A DNA stretch of 38,895 bases from assembly GCA_025937755.1 (NCBI GenBank), contig JAICQR010000008.1:1-38895 (forward strand). The letters run 5' to 3'. Position 1 is the first letter of the stretch. Every line of letters starts with the position of its first letter. Source of the stretch: Gemmatimonadales bacterium. GTDB taxonomy: Bacteria; Gemmatimonadota; Gemmatimonadetes; Gemmatimonadales; GWC2-71-9. Made by a program: the position numbers and the translations under genes. Below, piece by piece: positions 24,906-33,481 of this stretch. Below the pieces are notes generated by a model that was not told the DNA's origin, did not search any database, and saw only the letters and a list, made by a program, of their open reading frames with translations.

Positions 24906-24924
24906 AACATTCCCCCGCTTGCCA

Positions 24925-24937
24925 CGTTTATTAAACG
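24925..24937. promoter_or_regulatory. palindrome CGTTTATTAAACG
   Basis: Perfect 13-bp palindrome around a central T in an AT-rich spot, 42 bases before the L,D-transpeptidase ATG. Candidate operator or part of the promoter. Confidence 0.4.
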
Positions 24938-24978
24938 GTATTTGAGTTTGCTTCGGACAGACGGGAGGAGTTGTGCCA

Positions 24979-25659
24979 ATGGTATCAGCAGCTGTACGAA
25001 CAGTGGGAATGTTGTCGTTCTTGCTGGTGGCGGGCGTCCGAAATCCCAGTGCCGCCACCGTTCCAAATCTGAGCAATACACCGGTCGCCACTATTTCGGC
25101 GATCACCAGCGATCTGGCTCCGCTCGAGGCGGCGACTGCCGCCGCCGGGCTGGACAGCGATGTATTGCACGAGGCATTGAGTGCCCGGGAAGCGGCCGTG
25201 CGGTCGGGAGAGTCGACCAGCACCCTGCTCACCGTCATCGATTACGGTCTGCCGTCGCGCGAGCGGCGGCTGTGGGTCATCGACCTCGCCACCGACTCGG
25301 TGCTGGCGCATGAACTGGTGGCCCACGGCAAGAACAGCGGCGGCGACATCGCCACCAGCTTTTCCAACCGGCGCGGCAGCAACCAGTCGAGCCTCGGCAC
25401 GTTCGTCACCGGCGACACCTATCATGGCAAGCACGGGCTGTCACTCCGGCTCCACGGACTGGACGCCGGCGTCAACGATGCGGCCTTCGACCGTGCCATC
25501 GTGATCCACGGCGCCGCCTATGTGCGGGAGAGCATCGTGCCGCAGCTGGGACGACTGGGTCGCAGCCAGGGCTGCCCCGCCCTCGCCGAGGACGTGGCGC
25601 CAAGAATCATTGAGATGATCAAGGGCGGAACGGTGGTGTATGCTGCTGGAAGGAAGTGA
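24979..25659 (+). CDS. L,D-transpeptidase catalytic domain family protein (YkuD_2 type)
   Basis: Protein of 226 residues. GGGAGGAG (24963-24970) lies eight bases before the ATG at 24979; the GTG at 24973 would be too close. A signal peptide (~1-26) exports it to the periplasm. The catalytic region has WVIDLATDSVLAHELVAHG, VIHGAAYV (His177) and GRSQGCPAL with the nucleophile Cys199, as in the murein L,D-transpeptidase catalytic family. Such proteins make 3-3 cross-links or attach proteins to peptidoglycan, though activity of this subgroup is less studied. The gene ends in a hairpin-plus-heptamer region facing the MFS gene. Confidence 0.88.
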   Translation: MVSAAVRTVGMLSFLLVAGVRNPSAATVPNLSNTPVATISAITSDLAPLEAATAAAGLDSDVLHEALSAREAAVRSGESTSTLLTVIDYGLPSRERRLWVIDLATDSVLAHELVAHGKNSGGDIATSFSNRRGSNQSSLGTFVTGDTYHGKHGLSLRLHGLDAGVNDAAFDRAIVIHGAAYVRESIVPQLGRLGRSQGCPALAEDVAPRIIEMIKGGTVVYAAGRK

Positions 25660-25686
25660 GAAGAGAGACTTCTGACTTCTCACTTC
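25653..25686. terminator. 11-bp stem hairpin between convergent genes
   Basis: GAAGTGAGAAG (25653-25663) and CTTCTCACTTC (25676-25686) are perfect reverse complements around a 12-base loop. The left arm contains the L,D-transpeptidase stop codon. It may terminate both convergent genes. The right arm is part of the heptamer array. Confidence 0.6.
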
Positions 25687-25736
25687 TCACTTCCCACTTC
25701 CCACTTCCCACTTCCCACTCCCCACTCCCCACTCAC
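25667..25736. repeat. heptamer tandem array (CACTTCC), ten units
   Basis: Ten 7-bp units: GACTTCT twice, CACTTCT, CACTTCC four times, CACTCCC twice, CACTCAC. This is the reverse-complement phase of GTGGGAA/GGAAGTG arrays at 29260, 37015 and 38758. The MFS stop codon (25733-25735) lies within the last unit. Confidence 0.95.
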
Positions 25737-27238
25737 CCTACCCGTGCCATGTCCTGTCGCACGGTTCTCATTGCCAGCCCCACGATGATCCCGCCCAGCA
25801 CACCAGCCGCTGGCAGAATGAGAATTGCGCGGTCGATGCCGAAACTGTCCGACAGAGCCCCGACCAGCGGGAGTGCCACCGCGTCGCCCACCAGATGGAT
25901 GAATAGCAGGTAGGTGCCGGCCACCGTGGCGCCGATGCGGGCCGGCACCACGTCGAAGATCGCCGCAGCAATCGGTCCGTTGTAGAACGTCAGGAAGAAC
26001 ACCGCAGCCGCAAAGACCGGCTTGAACATGCTGGCATCGCGCAGCGTGAGCAGCCAGAAGGCCAGCACGCCGCCGACCGTCATGCCCAGGGCGATGGCGA
26101 TGATGCGTCCCGCCTCGGTGCGGGCGCGCAATCCGTCTGCCAGGAACCCTCCCGCCAGCGTTCCCAGCGCTCCGAACACCAGCAGCCGCCAGCCCAACAG
26201 GTCCGACGCGTCGGCGGGCGAGATCCCCAGCTCCCGGGACACGAAGGTCGGCGCCCATGCGACCAGCCCGTTCATACCGAACGAGATCAGTGCACCGCCC
26301 ACAAAGATGTACACCAGCGTGGGCGTACGGAGCACTCGGCGCGCTGCACCGAGCATCTCCTCGAATGCCGGCGTCATATCTCCGCCAAAAGGCGTCTCGT
26401 CGATCTGCTTGGCGCGAATCTGCCGCACCCACTGCAGGATATTGATGGCGAGCCCCATGAGGGCCACGATCGAAAACGCCGCGACGTCGATGCGGCTGTC
26501 GGCACCAAACTGGAAGTCGAGCACCGCGGCAAGCACCCCGCCCAGCACCAGCCCCGCAACCGTGGGAAAGAACTGCCGCAGCAGTGACAGGCCCTGGTCC
26601 CGCATCCTGCTGAGGTTCGGGCGCACCGCCACCGGAGCCAGAATCCGGGTCGGATCCTTGAGCCGGGCAGCGAGCAGAGCGCACACAAACCCCGGTGCAC
26701 CCACCACCATGAATGCGACCCGCCAGCCGTAGGCGTCGCCCAGGACGCCGCCCAGCCAGATGCCGAGCCCGCCGCCCACCACCAGCCCGGCGGAGAGAAT
26801 GCCCATGGCCACCGCCCGGCCCCGCTTGACGAAGTAGTCCGCCACCAGCGACGCCGCCGCCGCGCCGAATGCTGCTTCTCCGATACCCACCGCGGCCCGG
26901 CAGATGAACAGCTGGGCATAATTCTCCACCAGGCCACTGAGCATGGTAAAGAGGCTCCACAGTGCTACGCCGAACGCGATCACCGCCCGGCGGGAGCGCA
27001 GATCGCTCATCACGCCGAACGGCAGCGCAGCCACCGAGAAGACCAGCACGTAGGCCGAGCCCAGCCAGCCGAGCTGGGTGTCACTCAGCGCGAGGTCGGC
27101 CTTGATCGGCTCGAACAGCGCGAAGATGACGTTGCGGTCGAGGTAGTTGAGGAGATTGATGACCGTGAGCAGGCCCAGCGCGTACCAGGCGTACGCGCGG
27201 GAGGGTCGCTCAACCGGTGGAACGGCCGTGGCGGGCAA
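25733..27238 (-). CDS. MFS transporter, Spinster-like
   Basis: Protein of 501 residues with about twelve membrane helices. The first helix has TVINLLNYLDRNVIFALFEPI, the typical start of Spinster (Spns)-type carriers, and the A-motif GVMSDLRSRR follows. In animals Spns proteins move sphingolipids or lysolipids; bacterial members are poorly known, so the substrate is open. The start appears to be TTG at 27238, six bases after the LOG gene stop; no ATG or GTG gives a better N-terminus. The stop codon sits in the heptamer array. It ends the operon aminotransferase, LOG protein, MFS. Confidence 0.88.
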   Translation of the reverse strand: MPATAVPPVERPSRAYAWYALGLLTVINLLNYLDRNVIFALFEPIKADLALSDTQLGWLGSAYVLVFSVAALPFGVMSDLRSRRAVIAFGVALWSLFTMLSGLVENYAQLFICRAAVGIGEAAFGAAAASLVADYFVKRGRAVAMGILSAGLVVGGGLGIWLGGVLGDAYGWRVAFMVVGAPGFVCALLAARLKDPTRILAPVAVRPNLSRMRDQGLSLLRQFFPTVAGLVLGGVLAAVLDFQFGADSRIDVAAFSIVALMGLAINILQWVRQIRAKQIDETPFGGDMTPAFEEMLGAARRVLRTPTLVYIFVGGALISFGMNGLVAWAPTFVSRELGISPADASDLLGWRLLVFGALGTLAGGFLADGLRARTEAGRIIAIALGMTVGGVLAFWLLTLRDASMFKPVFAAAVFFLTFYNGPIAAAIFDVVPARIGATVAGTYLLFIHLVGDAVALPLVGALSDSFGIDRAILILPAAGVLGGIIVGLAMRTVRQDMARVG

Positions 27239-27244
27239 TTGGCG

Positions 27245-28075
27245 TCAGAGGTCCATCGCGCTGCGGGGAAGATCCGTCGCGCGCCGCAGGGGATTGCCGG
27301 GATCTTCATCGGCCGGACGGTCCTCACGCGCGCGCATGATGATCGCTACCGCTTCCTTCGGCTCATCGGTGACCTTGAACAGCAGCATGTCGGGCTCGCT
27401 GATCTTTCCTTCCTTCAGCACCCGCTGCTCCAGCCAGTCCACCAACCCCTGCCAGTACTCCTTGCCGAACAGGATCACCGGGAAGTGCTTGATCTTGCCT
27501 GTCTGGATCAGGGTCAGCGCCTCGGTCAACTCGTCGAGAGTGCCGAAGCCGCCCGGGAACACCACAAACGCGGTCGAGTACTTCACGAACATCATCTTGC
27601 GGACGAAGAAGAACCGGAAGTTGATGCTGCGTCGCACGTACGCGTTGGTGCCCTGCTCAAACGGGAGTTCAATGTTGCAGCCGATTGAGAGCCCTCCGCC
27701 CTCGACGGCACCGCGATTGGCCGCTTCCATGATCCCGGGCCCACCGCCGGTGATGATGGGGATGTCCTCGAGCGCCAGCAGCCGGGCCGTTTCCACTGCC
27801 GCCTGATACTGGGGATCGGTAGGCGGGGTCCGCGCCGAGCCAAAGATCGAAACGCCGTCGATGACGTCGCCCAGCGCGTCGAACCCCTCGACGAACTCAC
27901 CCATGATGCGGAAGACCCGCCACGGGTCGGTCTTGAGCAGCGCGTCGGGCCGGTACTTGGGCTGCGGTCCCTCGAGCAGGATCTCGTCCTCGGTGGGACG
28001 GGCGGCTTCCTTCGCACTGCGCGGCGGCTCGCCGGTCGCGCGATAGGGACGTTCGGGATCTTTGGGATCAGCCAC
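27245..28075 (-). CDS. LOG family protein (Rossmann, TIGR00730-like)
   Basis: Protein of 276 residues from a GTG at 28075 that overlaps the aminotransferase gene by 8 bases; the longer upstream frame is only a shadow. The family marks are GGGPGIMEAANRG in the nucleotide-binding part and PGGFGTLDELTE, which carries the catalytic Glu. LOG proteins cleave nucleoside 5'-monophosphates to base and ribose phosphate; earlier annotations as lysine decarboxylase are wrong. An N-terminal extension of ~70 residues is charged and Pro-rich. The physiological substrate in bacteria of this kind is not known. Confidence 0.88.
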   Translation of the reverse strand: MADPKDPERPYRATGEPPRSAKEAARPTEDEILLEGPQPKYRPDALLKTDPWRVFRIMGEFVEGFDALGDVIDGVSIFGSARTPPTDPQYQAAVETARLLALEDIPIITGGGPGIMEAANRGAVEGGGLSIGCNIELPFEQGTNAYVRRSINFRFFFVRKMMFVKYSTAFVVFPGGFGTLDELTEALTLIQTGKIKHFPVILFGKEYWQGLVDWLEQRVLKEGKISEPDMLLFKVTDEPKEAVAIIMRAREDRPADEDPGNPLRRATDLPRSAMDL

Positions 28076-29213
28076 GGGCAAGAAGGGGGATGAGGGCCCG
28101 ATGGTCGTCGGGCACATTGTAGAACCAGGGCGACACCCGCACATGGCCGGGGCGCGCGTCAGCAATGAAGCCGGCATCCGCCAGCCGGGACACATCTGCC
28201 TTGGGATCGGCACTGGGCAGCATCACGATGCCGGACCGTTCCGCCGGGGTCGGCGCCACTTTGGGCGTGATGCCGGCGCCACGTGCGGTCTCCAGCAGGT
28301 CTTCCACCAGGCCGCTGGTGATCCGACGGGCTTCGGCGGGTCCCAGTTCTTCCAGCGCCTCGAGTCCGCCGAGCTGGGCATAGACCGACGCAACCGCCGG
28401 CGTACCCAGCTCGAACCGGCGAGCATCGTCGTGCGGAACAAAATGATGAGTGTCGAAGTTGAACTGGTCCCGGTGAGCAAACCACCCCGTCGCCTGGGGA
28501 AAGAGATCCGGCGTGAGATGCGGTGCCGCGTAGAGGAAGGCGATTCCGCTGCCACCCATCAGCCACTTGAGGCCGCCGGCGCAGTAGAAGTCCGCCTCCA
28601 TCGCAGTGACGTCAACCGGCAGCTGCCCCGCTCCCTGATAGCCATCGATGAGGCAAAGCGCGCCCCGCCGGTGCGCCAGCCGCGCAATGGCGGCGGCGTC
28701 CTGGATGGCGCCGGTGGCAAAGAAGACGTGACTGGTGGCCACCAGCGCGGTGCGAGCGTCGATCGCGGCCTCGAATGCCTCCAGCGGCACTCGCACGCCA
28801 TCGGGACTCTTGAGCACCACCACCTCGACGGCCCTCGGCGCCTTGACCATCCATTGATAGGCGATGGTGGGGAAATCGAGCTCGGTCACCACCACCCGGT
28901 TCCGCCTGCTGTAGTCGAGCGACTCGGCCACGCTGGTGAGCGCCGACGAGATGTGGGCGTGCAGCGCCACGGCGCCCGGTGCGGCACCGATCAGGCGGCC
29001 ATAGCGGGCGCGGAGGTCGGCCAGCGCCGCCCACCAGATCTCGTACCACGCGGACGCACCCATCGCCTGCCACAGGTCGAGGTACTCGTCCACCCGGGCA
29101 CGAGCGCGCACGCTCAGCGCGCCCAGCGAGCAGCTGTTGAGGTAGATGGCGCGATCGAAGATGGGGTACCGGTCCCGGAACACCCCGGCAGCGGCAGGTG
29201 CGGTAACAGCCAT
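28068..29213 (-). CDS. PLP-dependent aminotransferase class V-fold enzyme
   Basis: Protein of 381 residues. The ATG at 29213 is preceded by a -10-like TATATT and no ribosome binding site; the frame upstream only translates the heptamer array into SHFPLPT repeats and is rejected. Class V marks are IYLNSCSLG (24-31), SHVFFATGAIQD (161-172), DGYQGAGQ (190-197) and the PLP lysine Lys216 in GGLKWLMGGSG. This group includes cysteine desulfurase, isopenicillin N epimerase and kynureninase-like enzymes. DGYQ differs from the DxAH of true kynureninase, so I do not call it kynureninase although a tryptophan dioxygenase lies 5 kb away. Confidence 0.85.
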   Translation of the reverse strand: MAVTAPAAAGVFRDRYPIFDRAIYLNSCSLGALSVRARARVDEYLDLWQAMGASAWYEIWWAALADLRARYGRLIGAAPGAVALHAHISSALTSVAESLDYSRRNRVVVTELDFPTIAYQWMVKAPRAVEVVVLKSPDGVRVPLEAFEAAIDARTALVATSHVFFATGAIQDAAAIARLAHRRGALCLIDGYQGAGQLPVDVTAMEADFYCAGGLKWLMGGSGIAFLYAAPHLTPDLFPQATGWFAHRDQFNFDTHHFVPHDDARRFELGTPAVASVYAQLGGLEALEELGPAEARRITSGLVEDLLETARGAGITPKVAPTPAERSGIVMLPSADPKADVSRLADAGFIADARPGHVRVSPWFYNVPDDHRALIPLLARG

Positions 29214-29225
29214 GGCGGCAATATA
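29211..29225 (-). promoter_or_regulatory. possible leaderless promoter of the aminotransferase gene
   Basis: On the minus strand TATATT (29225-29220) lies six bases before the ATG (29213-29211), the same layout as at 17486 and 17836. Confidence 0.5.
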
Positions 29226-29259
29226 CGGGACTCGGGGCGGGTGCGTGGTTAGCTTGAAA

Positions 29260-29336
29260 GTGGGAAGTGGGAAGTGGGCAGTGGGAAGTGGGAAGTGGGA
29301 AGTGGGAAGTGGGAAGTGGGAAGTGGGCAGTGGGAA
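29260..29336. repeat. heptamer tandem array (GTGGGAA), eleven units
   Basis: Eleven 7-bp units in perfect register; units 3 and 10 read GTGGGCA, the others GTGGGAA. A 6-base GTGGAA follows. The array fills the space between two divergent genes. Confidence 0.97.
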
Positions 29337-29364
29337 GTGGAAGGATGAACGGAGCAACAGCTGA

Positions 29365-29649
29365 ATGACCGATCCCCAATGGCGTACCTACCCCGGCTCG
29401 TGGAGCAAGCTGTCACTGCGGCTGTTTCTGCGCGGGCTGGGTGAGCCCCGGATGGCAGTTGACCTCATCACCGCCGCGTGGGCCTTCCGTCGGCGGGACT
29501 GGTGGAAGCAGGCGCCCTTCCTGCCGCTGCCTGATCAGCCCTATCTCCGATGGCGGATGTACACCGCTTATGGAGATGAAGGAGCCGTGCCACCGGTGGA
29601 GGACGTAATCCGCTTCGCACGCTGGCGGAGGGAGCTGCTGCGGTCATGA
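29365..29649 (+). CDS. hypothetical protein
   Basis: Protein of 94 residues that I do not recognise. It is rich in Trp, Arg and Tyr (WWKQAPFLPLPDQPYLRWRMYTAYG) and has no signal peptide or membrane helix, so it is probably a small soluble, perhaps membrane-associated, protein. The ATG lies 28 bases after the heptamer array. The stop overlaps the NADH dehydrogenase start by 4 bases (ATGA), so it is co-translated with that enzyme and heads the long plus-strand operon. An accessory role for NADH dehydrogenase is only a guess. Confidence 0.7.
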   Translation: MTDPQWRTYPGSWSKLSLRLFLRGLGEPRMAVDLITAAWAFRRRDWWKQAPFLPLPDQPYLRWRMYTAYGDEGAVPPVEDVIRFARWRRELLRS

Positions 29650-30962
29650 TGCGTGTGGTGATTCTTGGTGGCGGGTTCGCCGGACTCCACACCGCCAAGG
29701 GACTGAAGGATGCGCCGGTGCACGTCACCATCGTGGACCGAGAGAACCACCATCTGTTCCAGCCGATGCTTTACCAGGTGGCAACGGCCGCCCTGAGCCC
29801 CGGCGACATCGCCTCTCCCATCCGGTCCATCCTCCGCAAGCACAAGAATACCGAGGTGCTCCTGGGCGAGGCGTCGCGAGTGGACATAGACTCCCGGACC
29901 GTCCATCTCGAGGATGGTCGTAGTATCGGCTACGACTATCTCATCGTCGGCACGGGTGCTCGGCACTCCTACTTCGGCCACGACGATTGGGCGGATGATG
30001 CACCCGGCCTGAAAAGCATCGCGGACGCAGTGCTGATCCGCGAGCGGATGCTGCTGGCGTTCGAGCTGGCCGAACAGGCGGCCACGCCGGCGGCTCGGCG
30101 GGCACTGCTCAACTTCGTGGTGGTCGGTGCCGGACCGACCGGCGTCGAAGTGGCGGGCGCCCTCGCCGAGATCAAGGAGTACACCCTCCGGCGTGACTTC
30201 CGGAACATCAACCCGCGCGAGGCCCGGGTAATCCTGCTCGAGGCAGGGCCGAAGGTGCTTTCTACTTATCCTGCCGAATTGTCGGAAAAGGCCCGCCAGA
30301 ATCTGCAGCGGCTGGGTGTGGATGTGCGGACTGACACGATGGTGACGGATATCAACCGCGACGGTGTCACTGCCGGCGGTGAGTTCATCGCCTCCCGCAC
30401 CATGATCTGGGCTGCCGGCAACATCGCCAGCCCGCTGCTCAAGTCGCTCGGCGTGCCGCTCGACCGGCAGGGGAGGGCCATAGTCGAGCCCGACTGCTCC
30501 ATTCCCGGCCACCGCGAAGTGCTGGTGCTGGGTGATGCCGCCAACTACCCGCACCAGGGCGAGAAGCCCCTCCCCGGGGTCTGTCCGGTGGCGATCCAGA
30601 TGGGCCAGTACGCTGCCCGGGTCATCCGGAGCGAGACCCTGCGCCACAAGCTCACCGCCGACCGTCCCCAGTTCCATTACCGCGACAAGGGCCAGCTGGC
30701 GGTGATCGGACGGGGGCGGGCGGTGGCGGACATCGGCAAGGCCCATTTTTCCGGCTTCATTGCCTGGCTGCTATGGATCTTCGTTCACATTTTCTTCCTT
30801 ATCGGGTTCCGGAACCGCGTCATCGTGCTGATGGAATGGGCCTTCTCCTATTGGACCTACGGACGCGGCGCCCGGCTGATTGCCAACGCCTCACTTGAAG
30901 ACGGCGCACGCGGCGCCGATATCGCCTCGGCCAGTGACCGGCGAAGGGCCACGGTCGCATGA
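29646..30962 (+). CDS. ndh: type II NADH dehydrogenase (NDH-2)
   Basis: Protein of 438 residues. It passes electrons from NADH to quinone without pumping protons, using FAD. The FAD fold is VVILGGGFAGLHTA (4-17), the NADH-binding fold VVVGAGPTGVEVAGAL (~158-173), and the second FAD contact LVLGDAANYPH (~297-307) is followed by the quinone-site PVAIQMGQYAA. The C-terminal part has FSGFIAWLLWIFVHIFFLIGFRNR, the hydrophobic membrane anchor typical of NDH-2. It overlaps both neighbours by 4 bases. Confidence 0.93.
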   Translation: MMRVVILGGGFAGLHTAKGLKDAPVHVTIVDRENHHLFQPMLYQVATAALSPGDIASPIRSILRKHKNTEVLLGEASRVDIDSRTVHLEDGRSIGYDYLIVGTGARHSYFGHDDWADDAPGLKSIADAVLIRERMLLAFELAEQAATPAARRALLNFVVVGAGPTGVEVAGALAEIKEYTLRRDFRNINPREARVILLEAGPKVLSTYPAELSEKARQNLQRLGVDVRTDTMVTDINRDGVTAGGEFIASRTMIWAAGNIASPLLKSLGVPLDRQGRAIVEPDCSIPGHREVLVLGDAANYPHQGEKPLPGVCPVAIQMGQYAARVIRSETLRHKLTADRPQFHYRDKGQLAVIGRGRAVADIGKAHFSGFIAWLLWIFVHIFFLIGFRNRVIVLMEWAFSYWTYGRGARLIANASLEDGARGADIASASDRRRATVA

Positions 30963-31912
30963 GCGTCGGGTCGGAGGACGTGAAGCGCTGGGCTGCCGAG
31001 CTGGAATTTCTCGCGTGCGGCGTCACCGACCTCGCGCCCAACGCGTATGCCGCCGAACTCGATGCCTGGCTGGCCGCGGGTCGCGGGGGCACCATGCGCT
31101 ACATCAATCGACAGGCGAAGAAGCGGAAGGACCCGAAGCTGGCCGATGGCGAGGCCAGGAGCGTCATCGTTCTGCTGGAGAACTACTACCGTCACGATCC
31201 GGCGGGCGACGAAGCGCCGGCCAAGGTGGCGCGTTACGCGCGGGGCAGGGACTACCACGCCACCATGCTCACTCGGGTCGAGCAGCTCGCAGCGCGTCTC
31301 CGCCAACAGGGCGCGGCGCACACACGGTGTTACGTGGACACCGGTCCGGTGGCCGAGCGCGAGCTGGCCCGCCGCTCGGGGCTGGGTTGGATCGGCAAGA
31401 ACGCCATGCTGCTGCGGCCAGGCGTTGGCTCCTGGTTTTTCATCGGCGAGATCTTCACCGACCTGCCGCTCGCGCCTGACGCACCAATGGACACCGACCA
31501 CTGCGGCAGCTGCACCCGCTGCCTCGATGCCTGCCCCACCGATGCGTTCGTCGAGCCGAGGGTGCTGGACGCGACCCGCTGCATCTCGTATCTCACCATC
31601 GAGCAGCGTGGCCCCATTCCCGACGAACTGGCGCAGAAGATGGAAGGCAGGGTGTTCGGCTGCGACATCTGCAATGACGTCTGCCCCTGGAATCGGCGCT
31701 TCGCCACCGACACCAGTGTCGCGGGCTACCAGCCGCAGCAGCTGCTCAGTGATGCGCAGCCGAATCGGTTCGAACAGATGACCGAGGCGGAGTTCGATGC
31801 CGAGTTCGGCTCCACTCCCCTCAGCCGGCCCGGCCTGGCCGGCATGCAGCGCAATTTCGCGGCGGCGTTCGCGGCCACCGTTCCCTCTACTCGAGTCACG
31901 CCCAATGTCTGA
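30959..31912 (+). CDS. queG: epoxyqueuosine reductase
   Basis: Protein of 317 residues. It performs the last step of queuosine synthesis, reducing epoxyqueuosine in tRNA with cobalamin and two [4Fe-4S] clusters. The substrate/cobalamin region is seen in YVDTGPVAERELARRSGLGWIGKN, with the conserved Asp. The cluster motifs are CGSCTRCLDACP and GCDICNDVCPWN. Length is somewhat shorter than members with C-terminal HEAT repeats. The other que genes are not in the window. Start and stop overlap the neighbours by 4 and 8 bases. Confidence 0.94.
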   Translation: MSVGSEDVKRWAAELEFLACGVTDLAPNAYAAELDAWLAAGRGGTMRYINRQAKKRKDPKLADGEARSVIVLLENYYRHDPAGDEAPAKVARYARGRDYHATMLTRVEQLAARLRQQGAAHTRCYVDTGPVAERELARRSGLGWIGKNAMLLRPGVGSWFFIGEIFTDLPLAPDAPMDTDHCGSCTRCLDACPTDAFVEPRVLDATRCISYLTIEQRGPIPDELAQKMEGRVFGCDICNDVCPWNRRFATDTSVAGYQPQQLLSDAQPNRFEQMTEAEFDAEFGSTPLSRPGLAGMQRNFAAAFAATVPSTRVTPNV

Positions 31913-32321
31913 CGCATTCCATTTCGCCTTCTTCGTGAGCGACCTCGACGCCACCCGTCGCTTTTATGGAGAGGTGCTGGGCTGTACTGAGGGCCGAAGC
32001 ACAGCGACCTGGGTGGATTTCGACTTTTTCGGCAACCAGATCTCCTGCCACAACTCCGGCAAGCCGGCCCCCACCGACTGGACCGGCAAGGTGGATGGCA
32101 TCGCCGTGCCAATGCCCCACTTCGGCGCGGTGCTGCCATGGGTGCGGTTCGAGCAGCTGGCCGAGCGGATCCGGACCGCCGGTATCGAATTCATCATCGA
32201 GCCCACTACCCGCTACGTGGGGCAGCCGGGAGAACAGGCAACCATGTTCCTCCTGGACCCCAGCGGCAACGCACTCGAGTTCAAGAGTTTCCGCCATCCG
32301 GAGCACGTCTTCACCGCATGA
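31905..32321 (+). CDS. VOC family protein (glyoxalase-like)
   Basis: Protein of 138 residues; the ATG at 31905 overlaps queG by 8 bases. Two beta-alpha-beta-beta-beta modules are visible: FHFAFFVSDLDATRRFYGEVLGC at the start, and PGEQATMFLLDPSGNALEFKSF near the end. His6 and the final Glu (ALEF) are the likely metal ligands of the vicinal-oxygen-chelate fold. The family includes glyoxalases, dioxygenases and resistance proteins; nothing here identifies the reaction. Confidence 0.85.
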   Translation: MSDAFHFAFFVSDLDATRRFYGEVLGCTEGRSTATWVDFDFFGNQISCHNSGKPAPTDWTGKVDGIAVPMPHFGAVLPWVRFEQLAERIRTAGIEFIIEPTTRYVGQPGEQATMFLLDPSGNALEFKSFRHPEHVFTA

Positions 32322-33481
32322 TCCGCGCGTCGGTCGTGATCATCGGGGGCGGCGTCATCGGGGCCAGCATCGCGTGGCACCTGGCGCAGCTGGGCTGGAA
32401 AGACATTCTGATCCTCGACCAGGGAGAGCGTCCGGGGGAGGGAAGCACCGGGCGGGCAACCGGCGGATTCCGGGCATCGTACGGCAGCGCCATCAATGTT
32501 CGGCTTTCACTGCTGGCGCGGGAGAGGCTTCGCCGCTTTGCCGAAGACACGGGCGGGACATGCGGGTTCCAGCCGGTGGGCTACCTCTGGCTCGCGGCCA
32601 ATTCCGCCGAACGGGATGAATTGCGTGCTGGTCTCGAGCTCCAGCACCGTGAGGGACTGGGCGAGTCGTGTGAGGTTACTGCCGACCAGTGCCGAGCCCT
32701 GGTCCCCGCGCTCGCCGCTGAACGCCTGGTGGGTGGGGTCTGGTCCCCCACCGACGGCTACATCCGGCCGATGGGCATTCTCGCTGGGTATCTCTCTGCC
32801 GCAACACGAGAAGGAGTCGAGGTGCGGTGGCGCACTCGAGTTGAAGGCCTTGAGCGCGACAGCGCCGGCCGTATTGCCGCTGTGCACACCAATACGGGGC
32901 CCATCAGCGCAGATCACGTGGTCAACGCGGCCGGCGCCTGGGCCGGCCAGGTCGCGGCGACGGCCGGACTGGACGTACCAGTGACTCCGCTCCGGCGACA
33001 GATCGTCCCTACCGCGCCTACCTCGGCACTACCGCCGGGCACTCCCATGACACTCTTCGCGGGAGACGGCTTTCACTTCCGGGTCCGCGACGACCACGTG
33101 CTGCTGGCCTGGCCCACGCCGGGTGCGGCGGACGACCCCTGGAGTGTGACGGTGGAGCCGGGCTGGGTCGAACAAGTCACGGCGATGGCGCACCAGCGGG
33201 TGCCCGCGTTGCGTGCCGTGCCGGTGCGGGGCGACGCCGCGTGGGGCGGGCTCTATGAGGTCTCGCCCGACAAGCACGCGGTGCTCGGTGTCCATCCCGA
33301 TTGCGAGAATTTCTTTCTCGCCAATGGCTCGTCCGGCCATGGCGTGATGCACTCCCCGGCGTTGGGCGCATTGCTGGCCGAGATCATGACCCATGGTGAG
33401 GCGCGCTCGCTCGATGCGTCGCCCCTCCGGCCCTCGCGCTTTGCCGAGAACGACCTGATCCCCGGATCGGCACTGCTGTGA
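32318..33481 (+). CDS. FAD-dependent amino-acid/amine oxidoreductase (DAO family)
   Basis: Protein of 387 residues. It begins with the FAD dinucleotide fold VVIIGGGVIGASIAWHLAQLG (7-27). GSTGRATGGFRASYGS follows, as in sarcosine oxidase, glycine oxidase and dehydrogenase beta subunits of the DAO family, and the end has GLYEVSPDKHAVLG and NGSSGHGVMHSPALG for the second FAD contact. It should oxidise a small amine or amino acid. The substrate is unknown. The start overlaps the VOC gene (ATGA) and the stop overlaps the SGNH gene (GTGA). Confidence 0.88.
   Translation: MIRASVVIIGGGVIGASIAWHLAQLGWKDILILDQGERPGEGSTGRATGGFRASYGSAINVRLSLLARERLRRFAEDTGGTCGFQPVGYLWLAANSAERDELRAGLELQHREGLGESCEVTADQCRALVPALAAERLVGGVWSPTDGYIRPMGILAGYLSAATREGVEVRWRTRVEGLERDSAGRIAAVHTNTGPISADHVVNAAGAWAGQVAATAGLDVPVTPLRRQIVPTAPTSALPPGTPMTLFAGDGFHFRVRDDHVLLAWPTPGAADDPWSVTVEPGWVEQVTAMAHQRVPALRAVPVRGDAAWGGLYEVSPDKHAVLGVHPDCENFFLANGSSGHGVMHSPALGALLAEIMTHGEARSLDASPLRPSRFAENDLIPGSALL

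Noticed and set aside
28068-29213. Assignment as kynureninase because of the nearby tryptophan dioxygenase
   Set aside because: The PLP-aspartate motif reads DGYQ, not DxAH, and the gene is in a different operon on the other strand.
29260-29336. CRISPR array
   Set aside because: Units are 7 bp without spacers and no cas gene is present.
29214-29357. N-terminal extension of the aminotransferase made of SHFPLPT repeats
   Set aside because: It is the translation of the heptamer DNA array; the class V fold begins only after the ATG at 29213.
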